The notes beneath the pieces are model-generated. The model worked only from the letters and a program-made list of their open reading frames with translations. It was not told where the DNA came from and did not search any database. From Prosopocoilus inquinatus (Eukaryota; Arthropoda; Insecta; Coleoptera; Lucanidae): DNA of 64,000 nucleotides. Where the stretch lies: the NCBI GenBank assembly GCA_036172665.1, contig CM069876.1, positions 7,192,001-7,256,000 of the forward strand. The letters run 5' to 3'. Below are positions 11,013 to 22,030 of this stretch, one piece after another. Both the position numbers and the translations under genes were made by a program. Every line of letters begins with the position of its first letter. Positions within the stretch are counted from its first letter, which is position 1.

Positions 11013-12479
11013 CTTCAGCAAATCTTACTTGTTCTTAATTTCCTGTATTGCTTTAACTGATTGGTGTTTGTACTTAAAATTCTGAGAAGGTTTTTTTTTT
11101 ATAATAATAAATACGTGAAGCTTACTTATTATAAATTTCTTAAAAAGAAAAACAATGTAAGTCAATTACAAAACAAAAATAAAAATTACAATCCGATACA
11201 GATTTAACTCCTAACTTTTTTTTTAAGGAATGCGGTGCAAATACCGCAAATCGCACAAAAATATTTCAAAATTACGCCTTATTGTCCGTTCGTAATAAAA
11301 CACTGACGACTGCCAATTACAATCGTTAAGTAGAGGCACTTTAATTAAAACAAATGAAATCTGCCGTAGTTGGAATATGAGCAGTATTTCTTTTTACGTC
11401 GAACCCTGTAAATAACGCCCGATGCACTTCCACGAACGGCAAGATGAGGCGCTCGACTACATCCCGGTCTAATAAAACGTATATGACTTCCTAGACGTGC
11501 ACCGGTGTTGAATGTCGATATCAAACTTCAGCAGCAACTCACCCAGACGTGTGCTATGTAAATATGAATGTTACATAACAGTATGATTGTCGGCACGTAC
11601 GCTGAATACTGAAGTGCAATTTACACATATACTGGTTGAAAGGCAATTCGAAGTTTTGCAGCATTCGTCCTCATGCCGAATTGTATTAGAAAAAGGCAAA
11701 TGAAATTATAACACTAATATCAAATATCATGGAGAACCTAACTAGAGTGAATGAAATTTCACTTTAAATATGAAACCTTGGAAATTTTAATTGGACGAAG
11801 CTATTTAAAAAGTAGTTTCTTGACTGTTGAAAAAAAAATGTAATAAGGTAATCTACGTTCAACCGAGCTGCATAACATGGATCTGAAAGTAACCAATTAC
11901 GAGAAAAAAGGGCAAATCAAATAATATAATAATATTCCATTTTACCGTTAACAATTCCGAAAATCTGATTGATCCTGTCAATAAAGAAACAATTACTAAT
12001 ACATTTTAAAAGGTACGAAGCAGCAGCGAAATGATTAGGATTAACAGTAAACGAAAAAGAAACCAAGTAAAGGGTACTTAGGTGTAAAGAATAATTAACA
12101 GGAAAAGTTAAAGTAGAATAGTACATGAATCGAAGTGATTGAGTAATTTGAATTCCTACTTAGGTGAAGCATTATGATCAGAAAAGAAGAAAAACGAAAA
12201 TCATAAAGAAGGAGGTAGGACAGCAGGATCATCAGGCATTTGTACAATCGGGTAGCACATGATTCTGGATAAGGGTACGATTAAGAAGTCGAAAACTTAG
12301 AATAATTTACGAAGGAGCGCAGAAGCAAAAAGTATAGCGAAAAAGAAGAGATAGTGAAGTCAATCAGGTAAAACAGCGATGCTCTAACCCGAAAAGTGCT
12401 CTATCCACTCTGAATCTTTTGGGAGAATCTTTATTTCATTCACAGGGAAGCGTTTGGCAAATAAATACAAATGATAAAA
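11013..12479. other. Non-coding stretch
   Basis: No coding sequence or repeat structure could be supported. The minus-strand open frame at 11917-12126 has a biased hydrophobic composition and no recognisable domain. Between 12170 and 12370 the plus strand is rich in purines. Confidence 0.45.
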
Positions 12480-12492
12480 ATCATTACTCTGA

Positions 12493-12692
12493 CTAAAATA
12501 GTAAAGGAGACCGTGGTTTAAGAGATAATTGAAATTAACCTCCGACCACAATAATTTTTATATCCGTAGATACGTATTTCGGCAGCTAAGCTGCCATCTT
12601 CAGTACGCTACCAACTTAAAAGATGCAGCTTAGCTGCCGAAATACGTATCTACGAATATAAAAATTATTGTGGGCGAAAGTTAATTTCAATT
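12493..12692 (-). mobile_element. Mini Penelope-like terminal element with inverted hammerhead arms
   Basis: A 200-bp insert is flanked by a 13-bp direct repeat, ATCATTACTCTGA (12480-12492 and 12693-12705). Its two arms are near-perfect inverted copies: both carry GGCAGC...GCTGCCGAAATACGTATCTACG and end with TTAATTTCAATTAT/ATAATTGAAATTAA. The left arm (minus strand) contains a whole hammerhead core. The right arm (plus strand) lacks the CUGA part. A target duplication longer than 10 bp, inverted termini and a hammerhead are together typical of Penelope-like elements that inserted only their pseudo-LTR ends. No ORF is present. Confidence 0.6.
12560..12612 (-). ncRNA. Hammerhead ribozyme (type I, palindromic stem III)
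   Basis: Read on the minus strand, the core is CUGAAGA (rc 12597-12603), which fits CUGANGA. One U follows, then stem II GGCAGC-UUA-GCUGCC (rc 12581-12595; six perfect pairs), then GAAA (rc 12577-12580). Stem III is the self-complementary AUACGUAU (rc 12570-12577), followed by C as the cleavage-site nucleotide. Stem I is UACG (rc 12565-12568) paired with CGUA (rc 12604-12607), directly next to the core. All universally conserved residues are present; the single unpaired U before stem II is a variant. A loopless stem III would favour cleavage as a dimer. Activity is inferred, not shown. Confidence 0.7.
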
Positions 12693-12959
12693 ATCATTAC
12701 TCTGAGATCTTCCTCAGTTAGTAAAGTTTATTATGCCATCAAATTTCAATATTTTATTAAAAATTAAATTTAACATTTACTAAAAGGTTGCAAAGCAGAA
12801 ACTAATAAGCCAGAGTTTGTAGGTCATGTACAAGTCATAAACCAAGCTTGTAGACGTTATGACCAATCTTAGGAAATTTGTATGGATATTCACGGTCATT
12901 TCGTTTCCTGAATGCAACGCGCACTCTCGTCGTCAGTACATGAGCACTGGGCTATTAAT

Positions 12960-13250
12960 GCGATGAATACGCGCTAACAAACGCAAAGCATGGGTTCGTG
13001 ACGTGCCGCTTATGAGAATGATATTGAGTTCCATACCTTCATCCGATATTTGGTTATGGCTCCGCAAATATGCGAAATGTAGACACGACTTCTATGCTTA
13101 ACAGAGCAGTACAGTCATGTGCATTTTAAGTTCTACCTTACACAAGATGTCTGTGAGCCCTGTAGCGCAAGCTATGAAGGGTTAAGTTCACGAGCAGAAA
13201 GCATACTTTAGTTGCAGAAAGAAGGACTGGACAGATACAGCTTCAGATTG
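12960..13250 (+). pseudogene. Possible PIF/Harbinger nuclease N-terminal relic
   Basis: One frame reads NKRKAWVRDVPLMR (about 12977-13018) and the adjacent frame reads ENDIEFHTFIRYLVMAPQ (about 13014-13070). This order, a WVR motif followed by an acidic stretch and FxxFxRxxxxxF/P, resembles the start of Harbinger-type nucleases. Stops follow at once and no DDE motif is seen. The family call is tentative. Confidence 0.35.
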
Positions 13251-14150
13251 GAAGAAATTATAGAACATCAACAAAGAAATTAACTTTAAAGGCTTTTAGA
13301 GGTAGATCTTAAACAATTATACTGTTATTGTGACTATTACGGTATTGAAACCTATTTTTATTTCAGCATCCTGTTTTGTCAAGGATACTAAATGACAAAA
13401 TAATTGTAGTGCAGCGATAGAAAAATATAACGCGTACAAATTATATTCCGATAATTACTTGCAAATAAAATAAGTAATGCGAGACGACCTTAAACAGAAC
13501 CGCGAAGTTTCGTGTCGTGGGCAAAGATTAGATAATAAGGAAAAAGCCTTGATCCTAACGAATCAGATTAAGAAAAGAAGTTCCTCCCTCTAAAAAGTTA
13601 CACGTCGTAATGCACATAAATACTTAAACACACGTTGCAGGATTCCAGTTATTAGTGATAAAACACCTAAATAGAAACCTCCCCTAGAGTAAATGCCAAA
13701 ACAATGTAAATTAATTTACTATTTATAAATAAATGTATTTTTGTTGTACTTTGCTCTAAATGGTTCTAAACACACCGTAGCAACAGTAAAGGAGAATGAT
13801 GCTAATTTTCTCGAGTCAATGCATTGACGTCAATCTACGATAAAAATAGTATTCCGCTCCGATTATTCGAAATTGAACTATTGAATATATCTCTTATCAT
13901 GTCAAATAAGCGTTTAGTGGTGTTTAGTGAAATATAATCTGGTTTGTACTACTTTGCTTGGTACTTTACTTGGTACTTTTCGTATTTAACTGGCAACCGT
14001 CCCTTTTACTTTGGTGTATTAAAATAACAGTTTGAATATCAGAACCTTGTAAATTATTAAAACCAATATTTTTTACAAGCAATAAAATAGTATAGATGAT
14101 GCTGCGTTGATAAACGCAAGACAGAAAATCCCAAATTAATATAAAGGTGT
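13251..14150. other. Non-coding stretch
   Basis: AT-rich sequence without recognisable genes. Short direct repeats such as ACTTTGCTTGGTACTTTACT occur at about 13950-13975. Confidence 0.4.
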
Positions 14151-14988
14151 TCGAATATTGGCGTCCCTAATTTATTATTTTACAACAAAATTCCATATGG
14201 GTTTCCTTTTAAATATTCTTCAAGAAGAATTTGCCTGTGCACTTTGAGAATTTTTTATTTGCTCAGTTTCAAGATAACTTAAAATTTCACGAAAACTGAC
14301 ACTTATTTATTTATTTCAAACAACAAAAAAATAAATAAAACTGATATTTGACATGGACTATTAAAGAAACCAGAGATAAATGAGATAAATGCAAGCACAG
14401 ATATGACAAACGTTTCAAGTAAATTAGCTTGATATTTTGGACATTTTCAATTTCGGATTCCTATGCGAGATATTCTGGATACAACTTGTTAAAGTATACG
14501 TTGAATTGCTCACAGCTGACTTGCGAAAAGTATATTTAAAACCGTAATTCGTGGATTTATCATGGAGCACGATAAACTATTCAGTCTTGTTATAATTTTT
14601 AATATCGGCCGATGTATTGACTAAAATATCGGCCATGATTTACCAAAATATCGGCTGACAGATATATCGGCCCAGACCCATATCGGTGCATCTCTAACAC
14701 CAAACTATCAGCGCGGCCTTGATCAGTGAATGTTAAAATAATATATTACTGGAAAAACTGTTTCTATTAATCTTTCTCAAACACGATTTGATTTATTAGT
14801 TCCGATTTGATAATTGATCAAATGATAGTTTGGTATAAATGGAAATTAGTTACATTTTAAAATATCTTGAAACTGAGCAAAAGAAAAATTTTCATATCGA
14901 ACAGCACAGAAAGATTACCCTTGAAGAGTACTTTAAAAAACCTAAATGGAATTTTGCTGTAAAATAATTAGGAAAGTCAATATTCAAG
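14151..14988. mobile_element. Inverted-repeat element with a nested hAT end
   Basis: Arms of about 135 bp (14151-14290 and 14850-14988) are inverted copies. The left arm has TATTTTACAACAAAATTCCAT and TTGCTCAGTTTCAAGATA; the right arm, reverse-complemented, has TATTTTACAGCAAAATTCCAT and TTGCTCAGTTTCAAGATA. The interior contains a separate transposon end (14560-14696). A further short inverted pair, ACCAAACTATCA and TGATAGTTTGGT, occurs at about 14700 and 14823. There is no coding sequence. Confidence 0.65.
14595..14696 (-). mobile_element. Isolated hAT terminus
   Basis: Reverse-complemented, the end reads TAGAGATGCACCGATATGGG, a widespread hAT-type terminal sequence. It is followed inward by repeats of the subterminal motif CCGATAT (about 14610, 14650, 14665 and 14685). 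The opposite end of the element is not visible in the neighbourhood, so this is a solo end within the inverted-repeat element. Confidence 0.6.
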
Positions 14989-16034
14989 CATATGCTCCGT
15001 GCATTACACTGTTGAGTATCTTTTGTTTTAAGTATTCCTAATTATAAATAAAGGGTTTTAAATTGCTCTTCCTATGAAAATGTTCAATAGATTAAAATCC
15101 GATGAACGAACTGGCCAGCCTACTGATTCATAACGACCGATACATTTATTTGGAGAATGTTCGTTGAAAACATTTCTTACCAGTATTGTAAAATTAAAAT
15201 GGGACAGCGTAACCATCTTGTTAAAAAATCGTCCGTTAAAGAGGGCAACAAAAAATTTTAGATCACATTTAAATAAGACTGTTGATTGGCATTTTGAAAT
15301 TTGGATTATTTCTTGACCAAAAGCTTTGGTAGTATCTTTTTCATTATGAACATTCTTTATCTTCTTAATATCGTGCAGACTACCTGATCTTTCTAATTTT
15401 TGAAAAATCTTTCTAATTTTTGAAAAAGAATTGCGTAAAACGCTTATGGAGGGAGAACTTTGCGCATTCGGAATTGTTGTATTAAATTATAAGTAATAAA
15501 TAAATTCTTTGTTGAACGGCTAACATTGTTTCAGCAAAAAAAAAATTAATTACTTAGTTTAGTAACGTTTATTTTGATATCAAAGTTGTTAAACAATTGT
15601 TCGATCAAGAAAAAAATTTTATAAAGGAATATATTTTTCTCTGAAGTTGTAAATCCTCTTTTTCAGTTCATCTGGGGACACAGTGTGTGCATTTATATTT
15701 CCTTATTTTGTAGAAATAATGAATCAAGCCATTTTTAATTAATATTCGTTTGTAACAGAAATGTATTCTTAATTTTATATGTTTCAACGCCCCCTCCCCT
15801 TTTATTGATTACTAGTCTTGCATTTTGTATACGGTACAAGATAATTTTTCTTTAGCGAGTTGCCGAAAGCTGAGCAGAAAAAATCAGTGTCATTCAAAGA
15901 TTTGATGGAATGGGACGAATTAAAAATATTTTGTGGTGAAGAAGTCATTCAAATTATACAATTATGGGTAATCTACATCGTTTTTGTCCCCTCAACTGTT
16001 TGGCGGAAAATTTAAATGATGCCGTCCAGTCCCG
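14989..16034. other. Non-coding stretch
   Basis: No gene supported. A short tandem duplication, TTTCTAATTTTTGAAAAA, occurs twice at about 15391-15427. Otherwise AT-rich. Confidence 0.4.
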
Positions 16035-16150
16035 TTACAAGCTTGCTGCACATCGCCTAGATTGCAGTGGGGCTCTCAAGCCCATTTTGGTCCTAATTGG
16101 GGCTTCATCAGCAGAAGAGTAGCTCGAGAAACTCCATAGCAGTTCTGATG
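16035..16150 (-). repeat. Degenerate hammerhead-bearing repeat (same family as 21.6-22.2 kb)
   Basis: On the minus strand this copy keeps the stem I strand CTCGAGCTACTCTTCTG and an intact CUGAUGA (rc 16105-16111), followed by AGCCCC of stem II. The GAAA and palindromic stem III of its relatives are replaced by diverged sequence (ACCAAAATGGGCTTGAGAGC), so it should not cleave. The open frame through it (16035-16274) parallels the frames through the 21.6 kb copies, and I regard it as a by-product of the shared repeat. Confidence 0.55.
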
Positions 16151-16484
16151 ACTCGCCTGATTTATGCACTATTGTCAAAGTTTTTTTCTTCTTTGCAGAA
16201 GAGTTTCCTCGGCGCCGCACAGTGGAACGATCTAATGTAATGCTTTGGATATCGGTCAGAAACTCAAGTATCAAATTCAGAAAATCTTTTCATACATATT
16301 TGTTACTTATGTTGGTACGTTAAAGCATCTTTAACTTTTTTTTAATTTCTTTAAAAAATAAGCCTCATAAAATAGCTGAAAAATAATGTCTTCTTTAAAT
16401 CAGAAAAAAATTCAAATTTGAATTTCTTCGTTGGTGTTTTTCTAAATTGCAACAAACTTTGTACTGAAAAAAGAGTGTCTAATG

Positions 16485-16598
16485 CCCGTTTGCACCACTT
16501 TCACTTAAAACTTTAAGTCCCACTTAAATGGTTAAGTGACACTTTTTCCATAATAGAAAGTGTCACTTAACCACTTAAATGTGCCGTTTAGCAGGAAA
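16485..16598. mobile_element. Palindromic MITE
   Basis: Inverted arms around a short loop: CACTTAAATGGTTAAGTGAC followed by ACTTT on the left, with its complement AAAGTGTCACTTAACC and ACTTAAATGTG on the right. Outer ends are CCCGTTTGCACCAC and, less clearly, GTGCCGTTTAGCAGG. This fits a small hairpin MITE. Confidence 0.55.
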
Positions 16599-17930
16599 AT
16601 AAAAATTATTAATGTTAATCTATTATTGACAGTTTCGTAAAACTCTTGCAATATCGCGCTGTATAATGTGCTACATTAATACACTACGACACTAAGTTTC
16701 AAGCTGATACAATCAGATTTTGCGACTTCCTGCGACCTTACAAGATATTTAAATTTTTATGAATAGAGAGTGTTAAATCTAAGACGGTTCTCTTCATATC
16801 TCTTTAGTTAGTCATTTTACAAAAAATGGTTTCAAACAAAAGTTTCATTACATCATATAAGGTACATTTTAAAATAAGTTTGCTGTATACAGAGTGTTCC
16901 ATTTAGTCTGGACGTTATATCACTTCGTTATTTTAAATGGAAGACCCTATATGTTTTTATATTTTCGGATTCCGGGCTCAATTTTAATGTGACTTTATGT
17001 ACCACACATAGGGCCTAATGTAAACCGTTTACGCGTTATTCAACTTTTTAAAACATATCACTGTTGCAGTACTTTAAACAAATGCAAATATCTTCCAAAC
17101 AAATGACGCTAAGGACTTGTGTTTTTTGCAAAAGATTCGTCTTGAAATGCTTTTTCACTTACACTGTTAAGAAAAATGTCAAGTAACAAGGTCTTACAAG
17201 CAATTTAAAGTATATTTATTATTTTTTAAATGTATATTTCTTGTATGTAACTAAAGTACATCGAACATATCAAGAGAAATTTTACAATTTTTTTACGATA
17301 TAAACCTGTGTTTTTTGAAATCTGAAGTATTATTTTTCAAACAGGTAACAGGTAAACATTAGAAATGTCTGTCACGTTGCAATTAAAAGTCACAATAACA
17401 CGAACAAATTAAACTATCTAACAGAAAAGTACAATTCATTTAGTAGGTCATGATAAAAATAGACCCTGAGAAACGTCAAAATTAAAATTTTGTCTTTCAG
17501 TTTGTCGACGGTTTCAATCTTTCGAAGATTCAAATTCAAGATTCGCTGTCCTCTGTGTTCTTTTAATTTTTCATTATAATTATTCAGCATTTTCATTGTT
17601 TTCCGTTCTTATTGATCTGGTAAGATTCATTACTTATGTTTGAAAGCTTGCGGTGTTTGTAAACGAGAATTTTAATTTCCATTACAATTCGTTTGTTTAT
17701 TTTTAAATATTCGAACTGTGGTTACATTATTTTTACGTTGCTTCTTTTCTTGTATAGGAAGGTAGACTTTTGTTGTGTATTCCTTTAATATTTTTAAAAT
17801 TTTTTCTTTTTGTTCTGTTAATTTTCTTGTTGGCCTACACTTCTTTGATACCATTTTGTATTTTTTTGTGTATCATTATAATTGCATTAAATTTTATAAG
17901 AATATCTCAAATATAAAGAGGAGGATATGT
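16599..17930. other. Non-coding stretch with dispersed repeat
   Basis: TATACAGAGTGTTCCATTTA (about 16890-16909) looks like a TA-flanked mariner-type terminus. The block at 17036-17170 (CAAATGCAAATATCTTCC, then GCAAAAGATTCGTCTTGAAA) recurs at 38020-38180, so both belong to one dispersed repeat family. Open frames at 17414-17596 and 17672-17854 are Lys/Asn-rich with no domain. Confidence 0.45.
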
Positions 17931-17934
17931 TAGT

Positions 17935-18110
17935 GCTCAATTAAATAAATTAATACAAGGAAGCAAACACTAAGAGGAAGACAGGAAAATTCTGCGTTTA
18001 CAAAGAATTCTTGCCGCGAAACCGAGAGAGGCCCGGGTTCATATCCCGTAAGTGACAGAATTTTTCTGTCTTCCTGTTTCCTACCTCGTATTAATTTATT
18101 TTATTAGAAT
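17935..18110. mobile_element. Head-to-head pair of tRNA-derived SINE copies
   Basis: The left half (17941-17994) is the antisense body ending in AAGACAGGAAAATTCTG. The right half (18056-18105) is the sense body CAGAATTTTTCTGTCTTCC with GTATTAATTTATTTTA. Between them lies a B-box-like GGGTTCATATCCCG (18035-18048), placing a tRNA-like head in the middle. A single copy of the same family, minus strand, is at 58649-58770 with a better B box. The inverted pair would form a strong RNA hairpin. Confidence 0.6.
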
Positions 18111-18157
18111 AAATTATAACCAAATAACCTAATCATGATGGGTGGGAAAATATGGAA

Positions 18158-18670
18158 CGTACTTTCTCAGAATAGTTCATCTATGCGTTGTTATATCGGG
18201 TTTTCAATTTGAAAGGGTTGTGATTCTTATTTTTTTTTATTTTTGAGGATATAAATTCGGTTAAATCAGCTAATTTCAATGTTGACGCTGAATTTAATTT
18301 AATTTATAATCGAAAAACATAATAATATATAGGATGTTCACTTAAAAAAAAAATTAAGTTTAGTTCATATATCTCGTTTATCCGACCATCAACTGTTTTT
18401 CTGTGAGCACACAAAGAAACTTTGAATTAGTCCCTTTAAGTTTTGTGTTAAGTATTTTTTCCTAAAATCAAAAATAAAAAAGTTAAAGGGGGAAGAAATT
18501 CTCACGTAGTCACCCTGTACTTTCTCAAAATAGTTCATCTATGCGTTGCTGTATTGGGTGTTCGATTTCGAAGGGTTACCATTGTAAAGTTTTTTTTATT
18601 TTTGAAGATAAAAATTAGGTTAAATTAGGAAAGATTCTCTAATTTCCATGTTGATTCTGAATTTGTAAAC
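18158..18670. repeat. Imperfect direct repeat, ~360-bp period
   Basis: The block from 18160 (TACTTTCTCAGAATAGTTCA, then CTATGCGTTGTTATATCGGG and GAAAGGGTTGTG) recurs at 18518 (TACTTTCTCAAAATAGTTCA, CTATGCGTTGCTGTATTGGG, GAAGGGTTACCA). The second copy is partial. Between them, ATAGGATGTTCACTTAAAAA (about 18330) and CACCCTGTAC (about 18510) resemble inverted transposon ends, which may mark an element of about 190 bp that accounts for part of the spacing. Confidence 0.5.
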
Positions 18671-18930
18671 AATTGCATTTCTAGTCAAAACATTTGTACG
18701 ATCTTATTTTTTATTTTTTTACCAGTATAGTATTTTGTATTTCATTCGGTAGAGATTTCTTTTTCTTTTTAAAACGATGCCAACATTTCTTAATGACTTA
18801 CAACATAATTAATTAATGACAGAAAAATATTTTTTAATTAGTAAGCCATGTTCATAATGAAACATTATCTCTATATCCACTGCATATTCACAGATTCCTC
18901 ATTCTGAGGAATAAATTCTGTGAGAGTCTT

Positions 18931-19062
18931 AGGTCCAGTTTTACAAATGCGGCTCAACTTTGAGCTGAGGTTTAAACCATTAGCAACGATTATTTCAACA
19001 ATTGTTGTGAAGGATTTAAGCTTCGGCTCAAAATTAAACCGTCATTGTAAAACTGGGCTTTA
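18931..19062. mobile_element. Palindromic MITE
   Basis: Left end AGGTCCAGTTTTACAAATGC and right end, reverse-complemented, AAGCCCAGTTTTACAATGAC. The arms continue inward (GGCTCAACTTTGAGCTGAGG against GGTTTAATTTTGAGCCGAAG) to a loop near 18990-19010. There is no coding sequence. Confidence 0.55.
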
Positions 19063-21595
19063 GTAATGGCGAAAAGTACCAATCTTTTGATTTCGCTGGG
19101 ACTAATCATTTTGTAGCAAAAAAGTGTGAGACCTATTGTGGGACATGCTGTATATTACTGCATTAACGTTTATATGTTACAAATTCTAGCTAATTTGCGC
19201 TAATATGCGAATTTAAAATGATTTTAGTTTCATTTTCCTTTCATAATCCTTCTCTAATAACGCAGAACTTAACGTAACAAAACACGAGAAGTCTTTTGTT
19301 ATTTTGGTTATGAAGCGATGAATGAATCGTAATTTAATTTTCACCGTCTGTTGTAAATGGTATTGGTATTATCTATACAAATTTTCATAAAAATCTGTAC
19401 ACCTATGTAGCTATAGTAGCCATGTCCAGTAGCTCCCATTAGATCGTTCCACTGTGCACCGCTGCTGTCAATTATTTATCATCTGATTTAAATAAATTTC
19501 TTTACGTCGGTATGGATGACTTTTTAAAATTCAGATTCAAATATTCCGCCCGAAGGATCACAGAAATTAATTATTCCCTTGACATTTTTCAGTCACGTTA
19601 GAAAATGCTTTCTCCAGATGCGATTTGAGATATCTATTAACGTTAAAATTTATTGCTATACGCACCGGAAATAACACTTAGTTCACGAACATTAATAATA
19701 AATTTATGCAGCACTGTCTGTTATTATAAATGAGACTCCATTAAAACAAACCGACGTCATAAAGCATAACGACATCAGATACAAATCAGACGTTTTAGTA
19801 ATAAACTTAAACGAATTATTAATTTTCGACCCATTTGATACTCGTTGCGTATCTTTTCGCCGTAAATCCTCCATAGGATCGACGCTAATGAATATATGCA
19901 TTACATGCACACATCTGTCCAGAACTCGGTCATTAACTCGTTCAAATTTAATTTACTTTAAATAAAAACCGTTAAGATAATCAATTATTAATTACAGCTT
20001 TAATCAGTGTTTACGGTTGGACATTTTGGTTTTTGCATCTCTCATAATCACCACTGCAATGTGATGGCATGAAGATATAAAGATTTAAAAGATGCGTGAA
20101 AAGAAATTGTTTTTCAATCTACATATTCATGTATTCCCAATACAATGTTAGTGGATGTTAAGAATTTACAGTTTTATGTATACTTTACTTTCTATCCGGA
20201 AACTTAAAACAATTTGGTGCTTCAAATTTTGTGTTACTAACCTCTGCTATCTTATTATCAACGAGCTCGATAAATATTGAAAAAGGAAACAGGAAATTCT
20301 TTGAGGACAAATAACGGAAATATATTCTTCTTTAAAGTTCATTAACAGTTGCATGCGTCAATACTAGCAATAACTACAATAACAAAAAAGTAGATAGAAA
20401 AGTACTATCTTGAAGAGTCATAGATGATTATATTTTAGACGGACAAGGAGTTTCGACTGATATTAATCATTTGGTAGAGACGTGTAATTTTTTTTAGTAA
20501 AAGAATGTTCTTCAATTTTATGTTTTGTTTAAAACTAACGCAACAAACGTAAATGTTTTGATAGATTTATTACGTATCTAACTTTCAATGATTCAATATA
20601 TTTTGTAATCTACCCAACAAGCGAACAGTTACAAAGAGCATAAACGCAATAGATCTTGGCATTTAATCCAAGCAAAGAACCGGAACCAAAAGTCAGATCT
20701 TATTGTGACACCACACCATAAAAATAAATAACAGACTTTATTGCTGAAAGTTGTAACAGGCACATTGTGCAACACAAAATTAATGCTACAGTGCAAAAGT
20801 TAATCGCCATTAGAAGGAAACACAGCGACACCGAGCGTTTCTTCTGTCATTCCCAGCAGATCACGCTACTACTCACCAAATGCAGACTTCCTCGAGATTG
20901 GCATTACTGTTACATTTCTCGGTTATATTCAGGAAACGTGATCATGATCTATTGTAATCAGTAATTATAAGTGATCTATAGAGGTAGCAGAGTCACGGTT
21001 CAACCCAACACGGGAAGAGGTCATCGTTTATTTTCTTGTTTCAGTTACATGATTAATGGCATTTCTACGAATGTATTCATGTCTTGTGCAATGTATGCTT
21101 CGATTCGTGAGAAAACATGATTTATCAAAATAAACGTCCGACTGTCCGGACACGTAACGATGAAGTGCACGGAGTTTTCAGGAATCCAGAGCCATGAACT
21201 TACCATCTTTAAAATAAAATGCAAGTAATAAAACAAAAGCGAGAAACAAAAAAATATAAGTATTTTATATTTTCATTGTATGGACTCAATTGGAGTCTTT
21301 TGGAAAAAAAGCATTCAAATGTAAACTACAATTCAAATTAACCTCAATTTTTGCATTTAAAAAATTACAGTACGAGTATACAGGATAGCCCAAGTGAACG
21401 TATTTCTTCCTTAACGCGAAAACTGCTTAAAACAGGTAAACATGTTTTGTACTAAAGTTTCCTAATTGTGTATTCTCCATCTTGTAAAACATTTTATTAC
21501 ATTTTCAAATTTCTCGTCGAATATATGGTGAAAATATATGTTTTTTGATCAAATCGATGCTAAAACAACCTATACAGACATATCTTGTATAGTGC
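19063..21595. other. Long non-coding stretch
   Basis: No gene, RNA gene or complete repeat could be supported over 2.5 kb. Open frames at 19704-19910, 20767-20964 and 21045-21236 are short and featureless. Confidence 0.4.
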
Positions 21596-21633
21596 TTATT
21601 TTAGAAAAATTTTGTGCAAATCGTTTTTTATTG

Positions 21634-21720
21634 CAGTGAGAATCTCGAGCAGCCTCTGGACAGCTGTTTCAGCCCTGCTTGGGGCTTCTTCAGCAGAAAC
21701 GTAGCTCGACATTCCCACTG
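21634..21720 (-). ncRNA. Hammerhead ribozyme copy 1 (long stem I)
   Basis: Minus-strand fold. Core CUGAAGA (rc 21687-21693). Stem II is AGCCC paired with GGGCU around CAAGCA. GAAA follows (rc 21667-21670). Stem III is the palindrome ACAGCUGU (rc 21660-21667), with GUC as cleavage site (rc 21659-21661). Stem I has CAGAGG (rc 21653-21658) against UUUCUG (rc 21694-21699), an internal loop, then GCUCGA (rc 21645-21650) against UCGAGC (rc 21704-21709). It extends to AUUCU/GGAAU and CACUG/CAGUG at the outer edge. Every conserved core residue is present, and four separate helices support the same fold. The palindromic stem III suggests dimeric cleavage, known for hammerheads in Penelope-like elements. 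Activity is inferred. Confidence 0.85.
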
Positions 21721-21943
21721 CAGACCAAAAACGACTTGCACAATTTATTCGCAAATGCGATGTAAGAATGATGAATATATAAAATAGCGACATCTTACTA
21801 TCGCTTTTTGACCTAACATTGCAGTAGGATAGACAAATTGAAGCGGGATTTGCTCCTAATGAGTCCCCCATGCAAGGCGGCCATGCTTGCTGTCAAAGCA
21901 ATGAAAGATTTTAGAAAAAATTTGTGCAAATCGATTTTGATTG

Positions 21944-22030
21944 CAGTGAGAATCTCGAGCAGCCTCTGGACAGCTGTTTCAGCCCTGCTTGGGGCTTCTT
22001 CAGCAGAAACGTAGCTCGACATTCCCACTG
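21944..22030 (-). ncRNA. Hammerhead ribozyme copy 2
   Basis: Identical in the core and all helices to copy 1, shifted by 310 bp. CUGAAGA is the reverse complement of 21997-22003, GAAA that of 21977-21980 and the GUC site that of 21969-21971. The presence of two intact ribozymes in direct orientation means a minus-strand transcript across both could release a 310-nt unit. Confidence 0.85.
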
